A DNA stretch of 5,362 nucleotides from an archaeon (lineage in GTDB: Archaea; B1Sed10-29; WALL01), in the NCBI GenBank assembly GCA_030592525.1, contig JAUVIW010000066.1, positions 1 to 5,362 of the forward strand, read 5' to 3'. The translations under genes were made by a program, and so were the position numbers. Below, piece by piece: positions 1 through 5,209 of the stretch; position 1 is the stretch's first letter; each line of letters starts with the position of its first letter. Below the pieces are notes generated by a model that saw only the letters and a list, made by a program, of their open reading frames with translations, was not told the origin of the DNA and made no database searches.

Positions 1-696
1 GTGCCGGCAGAGGAATGGGACGACCCGGACACGGTTATCACGGAGTGTGAGAAAGGGCAGCGCAAATTGCTCGAAGGGTACTACGGCCTGCTGGACAGGG
101 TGGACAAAAAGAAATTGGACGAAGCACAGCAGCCAAACCAGGCCGCCATCAGCCTTGCAGGAGAGCCAACGATGTACGCACACATCGGGCAGCTCATCGA
201 GGCGTTTGGGGACCGGGGTTACACGACGTTCCTCGTGACAAACGGCCTGCTGCCAAAAGTGCTCGCCAAAATAGCGATGCCGACACAGCTTTACCTTTCA
301 TTGGACGCGCCGAACGAGCTAGTGCACAAAAGGCTCAACGTGCCGTTTGTTAAGGACTCGTGGGAGCGGATTAATGACACGCTGGAACTCTACAACTCAT
401 TTGACACGCGGAAGGTCATCAGGATAACGCAGGTCAAGGGGTGGAACGACATCGAGCCCGAGGGCTACGCCCGGCTGATAGCGAAGAGCAACACGGACTT
501 TGTTGAGATTAAGGCTTACATGTTTGTTGGGGCGTCCAGGGAGCGCTTGAGCCTGGATAACATGCCGTCGCACGACGAGGTTGTGGCGTTCACCAAGGCC
601 ATAGCAGAGCACCTGCCCGGGTACGAGATAGCGGGAGAGAAAAAAGACTCGAGAGTAGTGCTTCTGAGCAATGGTGCCAAGCCAAACAAGATCTAG
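1..696 (+). CDS. taw1: tRNA 4-demethylwyosine synthase Taw1/TYW1, 5'-truncated (C-terminal 231 residues)
   Basis: Radical SAM enzyme that, in its family, condenses pyruvate carbons onto N1-methylguanosine-37 of tRNA-Phe to give the tricyclic 4-demethylwyosine, the first committed step of wyosine synthesis in archaea and eukaryotes. Seen here: the family signature LAGEPT (residues 52-57 of the visible part), SLDAP (100-104), VEIKAYMFVG (168-177) and NMPSHDEV (187-194), in the usual order and followed by a normal C terminus. The frame is open at base 1, and the N-terminal third, including the CxxxCxxC cysteines that bind the SAM iron-sulfur cluster, must lie upstream. The GTG at base 1 therefore reads as an internal valine and is not the start. 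The TAG stop overlaps by four bases with the convergent hydrolase gene. Identity is firm from the motifs; activity cannot be judged without the N terminus. Confidence 0.93.
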   Translation: MPAEEWDDPDTVITECEKGQRKLLEGYYGLLDRVDKKKLDEAQQPNQAAISLAGEPTMYAHIGQLIEAFGDRGYTTFLVTNGLLPKVLAKIAMPTQLYLSLDAPNELVHKRLNVPFVKDSWERINDTLELYNSFDTRKVIRITQVKGWNDIEPEGYARLIAKSNTDFVEIKAYMFVGASRERLSLDNMPSHDEVVAFTKAIAEHLPGYEIAGEKKDSRVVLLSNGAKPNKI

Positions 697-1250
697 GCAG
701 TGACCTTTTCGCCAATGGAAAGCACGGTCCAGTCCGAAGGGAAATCCTCTTTCTTTAGCTTTGCTATCTGGTCCAAGGAGTTGTAGTGCATCGGGATAAC
801 GTGCTTCGCGCCCATGGCTTTTGAGGCCAAAATTGCCTCAGCGACATCCATGGTGTAAGTGCCGCCCACGGGCAGCAGGGCCCAATCAGGCTTGAGGCCG
901 TCCATCTCAGGGATGAGGTCAGTGTCGCCCGAGTGGTAGACGGTCTTGCCCTCAGCAGTGATGAGGTAGCCGCGGCCCACGCCCTTCGGGTGGAAATCCT
1001 TGCCAATATTGTACGCGGGCACGGACTTGATGTGGATGCTGTTGATGGTCTCATCGATATCGCCGTCCACAAGGCGGCAGTCCGAGGCTTCGGCACACTT
1101 GTCCACAGCGTTGTGGTCATAGTGGCCGTGCGTCACGAGAATGAAGTCCGCAGGCTCGGAATAGTCGTCGCCCCAGTAAGGGTCAATGTAAATTACCTTG
1201 CCGGCGGCGTGGATCCGGAAGCTCGCGTGGCCGAGCCACTGGATGTTCAT
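693..1250 (-). CDS. Metallo-beta-lactamase-fold metal-dependent hydrolase (UPF0173/COG2220-like)
   Basis: Predicted soluble 185-residue zinc (or other metal) hydrolase of the MBL fold; the substrate is unknown for this group. Metal ligands are visible: the HGHYDH motif (H41, H43, D45, H46), HSGDTD with D109, and the late histidine in PMHYNS (H155). The opening MNIQWLGHASFRI and IDPYWG (D23-P24) are typical of the UPF0173-like branch, as is PVGGTYTMD (127-135). It is somewhat shorter than the roughly 220-residue bacterial members, but all core motifs are present. I chose the ATG at 1248-1250 because homology begins there and it overlaps the upstream ThyX-like stop as ATGA, pointing to translational coupling; a start at 1316 would add 22 residues unlike the family. 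A G-rich stretch at 1258-1262 may serve as a weak ribosome site. The fold is secure, the biochemical role is not. Confidence 0.9.
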   Translation of the reverse strand: MNIQWLGHASFRIHAAGKVIYIDPYWGDDYSEPADFILVTHGHYDHNAVDKCAEASDCRLVDGDIDETINSIHIKSVPAYNIGKDFHPKGVGRGYLITAEGKTVYHSGDTDLIPEMDGLKPDWALLPVGGTYTMDVAEAILASKAMGAKHVIPMHYNSLDQIAKLKKEDFPSDWTVLSIGEKVTA

Positions 1251-2641
1251 GTTTTGCCCCCGTAGATTCTGTTGTAAAGGTCGGCGAGAGAAGTGTCGCT
1301 CGAGCAGAAGCCGCACGGCTTGCGCTCAGGGCACTTGCCGTACAAGCGGCCCTGTGGCTCAACGAACTTGCCGAGCACAGGGTCAGCGTCCTTAATGAGC
1401 AAAGCCATTTCCATGGCCTTCTTCTGTATCTCCCACTGCGCCTCGAAGCAAGTGCGCTTGCCCAAGGAGTGGATGGCGTTCCAGCCGTTCATGTGAATCA
1501 GGACAAAGGCCTCGTAGCCATGGGGCATGACACCTATGGCGTCGTTTTTCGGGACGCCTTCTTCGACCAGCTGGTAGTAAAGGTCGCGCATCGCCGCAGC
1601 CTGGTCCAACAGCTCCTGCTTGAAGCCCTTGGCCTCAAGCTTGGGCGGGACAGTGATAACGCCGCGGTCCATTATGGAGTAAGCAGTCTCGATGCTCTGG
1701 TTCCAAGTGCGCTGGCGGGTTGCCTGGTGGAAAGCGATGAGGCTCATGGGCACGAGGAACGTGAAATGCAAGTGCTTCAGGTTTGCGAGCTCAGCGAGGT
1801 CCCGGTCCCTTATCGCGCGCTCCACCGCCTCGGGAGTGATGACAACGCCACCGCTGCCCACGAGCTTGACCTTGTTCGGGTCCTTGTTTTTTGTTAAGGC
1901 GTCCATGGTCTTGTTCTCGAAAGAGAACAGGGAACTGCTCGGGAACCAGGACAGCGGCTCGTAGTTGTCGTAGTACTCTGCCTTGCGGCGCTGCAGAATG
2001 GCAGGCTCCTCCTTTGCCGCGGCATCCACCATCATCTGGACAGTGTCCTTGATGACGGAAGGCATTCCGGCATCGAGGCTCATGTAGTGCAGGTGCATCA
2101 GCTCACGGGCATTGCCAGTGGTTTGGATTGATGTCTTTGTGTACAATGGCAAAGGCATGCGCGCGTCCTCGACAGGAACACCGGCGTCGGCCCACTTCTG
2201 ATAAAGCTCGAACGACGTGTCCAAAATGCGCATTGTCTCGGCCTTGAGTGATGAGGAGAGAATGGAATCGGGCAGGCGGTAGCCGCGGGTCGCGTTCGCC
2301 CTGCGGAGCGACTGCTGCAAGTGCATCAAGTACTCGGGCGCGCAAAGCAAGAGGGTGGTGGCACGCGTGAGATTCTCAATAGAGAAAGTGAACGCGTTCT
2401 GGTCCAGGACACTGCCGTGGCCGCGGCCGCTTGTCTCCCGCATGATGCGCTCGCGCTTCTTGAGGAAATCATCGCCTGATAGCGTGGACTTGTCCTTCTC
2501 GAATGCAGCAGCACTCGAGTCCTCAAGAAAGCAGCCCATCGCGCCGTAAACCCCCAAGTCAGACGATGCCATCTCATCCCCCTTAAGGGTGGCCAAAAGC
2601 TTGACAGTGGGCTTTTGCTTAACTACGTCCTCGGAAACCAT
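1247..2641 (-). CDS. thyX: Tandem ThyX-like protein (putative flavin-dependent thymidylate synthase, duplicated domain)
   Basis: A 464-residue protein that reads as two ThyX-like domains in a row; a standard ThyX has about 220 residues and makes dTMP from dUMP using FAD, NAD(P)H and methylene-folate. Half 1 (about 15-215) has GHGSVLDQ (74-81), FTFSIENLTR (84-93), a degenerate QQSLRR (109-114) in place of RHR, EDAR (158-161), LPLYT (164-168) and NARELMHL (177-184). Half 2 (about 255-425) has HFTFLVP (292-298), HQATRQR (305-311) as a near-RHR motif with Gln for His, MP (372-373), and KRTCFEAQWEI (395-405), matching the R-x4-AQ-x-EI motif. The tail carries C437, C443 and C446. The ATG at 2639-2641 fits the start of homology and two TATA-like elements upstream; extension to 2983 would run through the divergent gene. 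Flavin-dependent dTMP synthesis is inferred from family; because both RHR motifs are altered, another function is possible. Confidence 0.8.
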   Translation of the reverse strand: MVSEDVVKQKPTVKLLATLKGDEMASSDLGVYGAMGCFLEDSSAAAFEKDKSTLSGDDFLKKRERIMRETSGRGHGSVLDQNAFTFSIENLTRATTLLLCAPEYLMHLQQSLRRANATRGYRLPDSILSSSLKAETMRILDTSFELYQKWADAGVPVEDARMPLPLYTKTSIQTTGNARELMHLHYMSLDAGMPSVIKDTVQMMVDAAAKEEPAILQRRKAEYYDNYEPLSWFPSSSLFSFENKTMDALTKNKDPNKVKLVGSGGVVITPEAVERAIRDRDLAELANLKHLHFTFLVPMSLIAFHQATRQRTWNQSIETAYSIMDRGVITVPPKLEAKGFKQELLDQAAAMRDLYYQLVEEGVPKNDAIGVMPHGYEAFVLIHMNGWNAIHSLGKRTCFEAQWEIQKKAMEMALLIKDADPVLGKFVEPQGRLYGKCPERKPCGFCSSDTSLADLYNRIYGGKT

Positions 2642-2663
2642 GGGCAGTAATAGGAAAGCAGGG

Positions 2664-2681
2664 TATTTAATCGTTATATAA
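2664..2681 (-). promoter_or_regulatory. Candidate TATA elements for the ThyX-like gene
   Basis: Read on the minus strand there are two candidates: ATTAAATA (2664-2671), centred about 26 bases before the ATG at 2641, which would give a leaderless transcript, and TTATATAA (2674-2681), centred about 36 bases before it, which would leave a leader of about ten bases. The bases directly before the ATG show no GGTGA-like ribosome site. Which of the two boxes is used cannot be told by eye. Confidence 0.45.
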
Positions 2682-2693
2682 GGGATACGCGCG

Positions 2694-2702
2694 CTTTTTA
2701 TG
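2694..2702 (+). promoter_or_regulatory. Candidate TATA element for the LpdD-like/glyA operon
   Basis: CTTTTTATG is centred about 27 bases before the ATG at 2726, the spacing expected of an archaeal TATA box driving a leaderless transcript. Only a weak AAGG lies directly before the ATG, too close to act well as a ribosome site. The palindromic TTATATAA at 2674-2681 is an alternative that would give a leader of roughly 20 bases. Confidence 0.4.
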
Positions 2703-2725
2703 CGCTGACACCCTAATTCAAGGCA

Positions 2726-3046
2726 ATGAAAGAGCTTACCAAAGGGGCTGGCAGGGCGCGGGTGACCCTCAAAATCCAAGGCATGGGGGACGACATATCC
2801 ATGTTCCTCTCCGGCGGGTCCAGCCACATAGGCTGCGTGGTCATGGCCGAGCCCGGACAAGAAACACAGCGAATAAATGCCGAAGGGCACATGGAACATG
2901 TTGTTGCAGTGCCACTCGCCGAAGCCGCAGCCAAGAAATTCAAGAAGAGGGTTGTGTGCATCGCAGGAGTGCACATCGCGCACGCGACCAAGGAAGAGAT
3001 TGAAGAGATAAAGCGCAACTGCACGGCACTAGCGGAAGAGCTCTGA
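2726..3046 (+). CDS. LpdD-like small protein (prenylated-flavin chaperone LpdD-like domain)
   Basis: A 106-residue soluble protein resembling the LpdD family, named for the small subunit D of gallate decarboxylase, which is linked to prenylated-FMN-dependent UbiD-type decarboxylases. Seen here: GDD near residues 21-23, the Gly/Ser-rich SGGSSHIG (29-36), EGHMEH (53-58) and the C-terminal signature AGVHIAHATKEEIEEI (80-95), which matches the family's AGIHxDxAtxEEI pattern. Length is near that of family members (about 105-130 residues), with no signal peptide or membrane segment. It is the first gene of the plus-strand run and ends with the tandem in-frame stops TGA TAG (3044-3049), 18 bases before glyA. 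No UbiD or UbiX gene is in view, so the client enzyme, if any, is elsewhere. The family match is from memory of motifs and is fairly good; the chaperone role is inference. Confidence 0.7.
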   Translation: MKELTKGAGRARVTLKIQGMGDDISMFLSGGSSHIGCVVMAEPGQETQRINAEGHMEHVVAVPLAEAAAKKFKKRVVCIAGVHIAHATKEEIEEIKRNCTALAEEL

Positions 3047-3052
3047 TAGCCC

Positions 3053-3058
3053 GGGTGA
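3053..3058 (+). promoter_or_regulatory. Shine-Dalgarno site of glyA
   Basis: GGGTGA, complementary to the CACCUCC-bearing 3' end of archaeal 16S rRNA, lies six bases before the ATG at 3065. It is the clearest ribosome site in the window and fixes the glyA start. It also shows that downstream genes of this operon use leadered initiation while the first gene seems not to. Confidence 0.75.
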
Positions 3059-3064
3059 AATACC

Positions 3065-4315
3065 ATGGATCTGGATGTAGCCAAAGACCTTATCGTCGAC
3101 CTAACCAATGAAAACAATAGCTGGCGCGAGAGCACAATCAACCTTATTGCGAGCGAGAACGTCATGTCACCGCTCGCGGAAAGTGTTTACTTCTCCGACT
3201 TCATGCACAGGTACGCCGAAGGCGACCCGTTCAAGCGATTCTACAGGGGAACAAAGTACATAGATAAGATAGAGACGCTTACGACTGACTTGCTGAAGGG
3301 ACTTTTTGGTGCGCAGTTCGTGGACGTGCGCGTTCTCTCGGGCACGATGGCGAACCTTGCTGTGTACTTTGGGCTGGCATCACCCGGAGACACAATGCTC
3401 GCGAACGGGACATCGGACGGGGGGCATATCTCACATACGGAAATAGGCGCGGCCGGATGCCGCGGGCTGAAAGTGTACCAGTACCCATTCAAGACAAAGG
3501 AATGCGAGATAGACATGCACGAGCTCAAGAAGCTCGCGGAAAAGCACAAGCCCAAGATTATTCTGCTCGGGAACTCGCTCTACCTGTTCCCCGCGAATGT
3601 TAAGTACGCGAAAGAGGTTGCGGACAAGGTGGGCGCGACGCTGGTGTACGACGCAGCACATGTCTTGGGGCTTATTGCAGGCAAGCAGTTCCAGGACCCA
3701 CTCAAGGAAGGCGCCGACATCATCACGACATCGACACACAAGACGTTCCCGGGGCCACAAGGCGGGCTAATACTGTCAAACAACGAGGAAAAGTTCAAGC
3801 TAGTGAAGCGGGCGCTTTTCCCAGGATTAGTTTGCAATCACCACCTGCATCGGCTGCCTGCGCTTGCAATAGCGTCACTTGAGATGATTAAGTACGGTGA
3901 GGAATACGCGAAGCAGACAGTGAAGAATGCGCAGGCCCTTGGCAAGGCATGCTATGAAGGAGGGCTGGATGTCCTTGCAGCCGACAAGGGATTCACGAAA
4001 TCGCACCAGATAGCCATCGACACGTCAACAAAGATGAGCGGCTCGGAAGCGGCAATAGCGTGTGAGAAAGCGGGGATTGTGCTGAACAAAAACTTATTGC
4101 CGGGGGAGCCTGGCAAGAACGTGTTCAAGCCGAAAGGAATAAGAATCGGCGTGCAGGAGATGACCAGGTACGGGATGATTGAGGGGGACATGGAACTCAT
4201 CGCAAGCCTGCTCCACCGCGTGATAGTGAAAAAGGAAAACACGAAGCGCGTGGGGGAAGACGCGCGCGAGCTCCGCAGCAAGTTCACTGAAGTCAAGTAC
4301 AGCATGGAACGGTGA
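3065..4315 (+). CDS. glyA: Serine hydroxymethyltransferase (GlyA), archaeal type
   Basis: Cytosolic PLP enzyme that interconverts serine and glycine while loading a one-carbon unit onto tetrahydrofolate or, in some archaea, tetrahydromethanopterin. At 416 residues it is full length (E. coli GlyA has 417). Motifs in order: NLIASEN (26-32), the KRFYRGTKYID region (58-67) in place of the bacterial YYGGCxxVD, SGTMANLAV (92-100), DGGHISH (118-124), VYDAAHV (194-200) with the PLP-contacting D196 and H199, the Schiff-base lysine K226 in TTSTHKTFPGPQGG (221-234), and GIRIGVQEMTRYGM (358-371) with carboxylate-binding R360. The GVQEMTR form and the RGTKY form both point to the archaeal branch. It starts after a good ribosome site and ends one base before the next ATG. 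Its product would feed a methylene-folate-dependent thymidylate synthase such as the divergent ThyX-like gene, provided the same pterin is used. Confidence 0.97.
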   Translation: MDLDVAKDLIVDLTNENNSWRESTINLIASENVMSPLAESVYFSDFMHRYAEGDPFKRFYRGTKYIDKIETLTTDLLKGLFGAQFVDVRVLSGTMANLAVYFGLASPGDTMLANGTSDGGHISHTEIGAAGCRGLKVYQYPFKTKECEIDMHELKKLAEKHKPKIILLGNSLYLFPANVKYAKEVADKVGATLVYDAAHVLGLIAGKQFQDPLKEGADIITTSTHKTFPGPQGGLILSNNEEKFKLVKRALFPGLVCNHHLHRLPALAIASLEMIKYGEEYAKQTVKNAQALGKACYEGGLDVLAADKGFTKSHQIAIDTSTKMSGSEAAIACEKAGIVLNKNLLPGEPGKNVFKPKGIRIGVQEMTRYGMIEGDMELIASLLHRVIVKKENTKRVGEDARELRSKFTEVKYSMER

Positions 4316-4316
4316 T

Positions 4317-4529
4317 ATGATGTTCAGGTACGCACCAACGAAAAAGATGGCGAAGTATGAGTACTCACTCATCGGGTTCACGGCATTTGTTGTGGGCGCG
4401 GTGTTCTCGTTCTTCCCAATGGCATTTGATTCAAGCATGTGGTGGATACCGCTAACCATGATGAGCCTCGGGCTCATGATTGTTGGGGCTATTAGCATAC
4501 TAATCGGCGGCCTAAGGGAAGCGAAATGA
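4317..4529 (+). CDS. Small two-helix membrane protein, unknown function
   Basis: A 70-residue (or 69-residue) protein with two hydrophobic segments, about 17-37 and 43-65, joined by a short loop containing DSS. Positive residues sit at both ends (K9, K10, K13 and R67, K70), which predicts a hairpin with both termini in the cytoplasm. I do not recognise the family. It begins one base after the glyA stop, and its end overlaps the next gene as ATGA, so it is part of a tightly coupled operon. Two ATG codons stand in a row (4317 and 4320); the GGTGA at 4311-4315 is too close for the first and only four bases from the second, so 4320 may be the true start. The tight spacing and clean hairpin argue that it is real. 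Confidence 0.72.
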   Translation: MMFRYAPTKKMAKYEYSLIGFTAFVVGAVFSFFPMAFDSSMWWIPLTMMSLGLMIVGAISILIGGLREAK

Positions 4530-5209
4530 GATTAGGGCCGCCGGAAATAGATCCCGTCAGGCTGAAAATCCATGAGACCGTTCTAGATTGGAAAAAGAAC
4601 CTGTTCAAAGACAAAGGTAAGCTATACGTGTTCAAGCAAGCCACATTCATGCACGAAGAAAAGCTTGAGAAATGGCATGATGTCATCTCGTCGTTCTGGA
4701 ACCGCGAGAAGGCAATCGCAATGAAAGACTATATTGGTGTAGTGCGCAAAAGGTCAAAAGAAGAATTCGGAAAATGCCCACCAACGCTTGATGTGAAGAT
4801 GGTGAATCTTGAGGGAAAACTTGATGAGGTTATTGACGCATTTAACACGCGAGTGGTGCTAAACCTTTTCGTGGGGCACACGCACGATCGTCTTTATCAC
4901 CCGGATGAAGACAAGGATATGGTGCCGTTTCATGAATATGCGTTCAAGGGGTTCACACCAAATGACTTAGCCGAACACCATAGTGACCTTGACTCATATT
5001 ACCACATGAAAACAATGAACAAGTGGCACAAGGCAAAAGATGCTTATGAAGAGCTTCTCAAACACCCGTTGGGGGAAGAATGGTTCGGGTTGTCTATACC
5101 GGAATGGGAAGCGCTAGCTGCACACAGGCAAGGAAGGCTAAGTGATAAAAGGGCCAAAGAAGTATTTGGAGACCTAGGTGAAGATGATGAGCTGGCTGGA
5201 CAAGATTAA
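4526..5209 (+). CDS. Hypothetical His/Trp-rich soluble protein, 227 residues
   Basis: I do not recognise this protein. It has no signal peptide or membrane segment, a single cysteine (C84), thirteen histidines and six tryptophans. Eight of the histidines fall between residues 118 and 168: GHTHDRLYH (117-125), H136, the HH pair at 151-152, H160 and H168, with acidic residues among them (DED 127-129, D131, D154, D156). This could bind metal, but no known motif is matched. The C terminus is acidic (GDLGEDDE, 215-222). The ATG overlaps the upstream stop as ATGA, and the end overlaps the next gene by about 25 bases. Hand-counted 60-base lines are 38-45% G+C against 52-60% in glyA, so its base composition differs from its neighbour. 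The reading frame is very likely coding; function is open. Confidence 0.75.
   Translation: MRLGPPEIDPVRLKIHETVLDWKKNLFKDKGKLYVFKQATFMHEEKLEKWHDVISSFWNREKAIAMKDYIGVVRKRSKEEFGKCPPTLDVKMVNLEGKLDEVIDAFNTRVVLNLFVGHTHDRLYHPDEDKDMVPFHEYAFKGFTPNDLAEHHSDLDSYYHMKTMNKWHKAKDAYEELLKHPLGEEWFGLSIPEWEALAAHRQGRLSDKRAKEVFGDLGEDDELAGQD
5176..5181 (+). promoter_or_regulatory. Shine-Dalgarno site for the final partial gene
   Basis: AGGTGA lies inside the 3' end of the preceding coding sequence, five bases before the ATG at 5187 and two before the ATG at 5184. The spacing favours 5187 as the initiator and supports the downstream frame as a real, overlapping gene. Confidence 0.6.

Larger units (their letters stand above)
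2642..2725. promoter_or_regulatory. Divergent promoter region between the ThyX-like gene and the LpdD-like/glyA operon
   Basis: Eighty-four bases separate the two divergent ATG codons. The region is much richer in A+T than the flanking genes and contains a perfect palindromic TTATATAA (2674-2681) between two further AT-rich elements, each placed for one gene. Neither first gene has a good Shine-Dalgarno site, which fits leaderless or very short-leader mRNAs, common in archaea. The assignment is by position and base composition only. Confidence 0.6.

Noticed and set aside
1..3. GTG at the first base as the start codon of the Taw1 gene
   Set aside because: The visible protein starts in the middle of the Taw1 fold, without the radical SAM cysteines, and the frame is open at the edge. 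The codon is an internal valine.
1251..1316. Longer start at 1316 for the metallo-beta-lactamase-fold protein
   Set aside because: The extra 22 residues do not resemble the family, whose members begin at the MNIQWLGH-like strand; the ATGA overlap supports 1250.
933..1897. Plus-strand open frames of 65-142 codons opposite the hydrolase and ThyX-like genes
   Set aside because: They are antisense to genes with clear motifs, carry no recognisable domain, and have no supporting ribosome sites; their openness follows from the G+C-biased codons of the real genes.
2689..2706. GCGC repeats around TTTTTAT as a hairpin or terminator
   Set aside because: The GCGC stem is only four base pairs and lies directly upstream of a start codon where a TATA role fits better.
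2660..2714. Inverted pair AGGGT (2660-2664) and ACCCT (2710-2714) flanking the divergent promoter
   Set aside because: Only five bases match and the flanks do not extend the symmetry, so chance is likely; not called as an operator.
2642..2983. N-terminal extension of the ThyX-like protein to a start at 2983
   Set aside because: It would run through the promoter region and antisense to the LpdD-like gene, whose own coding sequence has family motifs. The extension has no ThyX character.
3241..4498. Minus-strand open frames opposite glyA and the small membrane gene
   Set aside because: They are shadows of a full-length, well-conserved glyA and of the membrane gene; no independent family signal.
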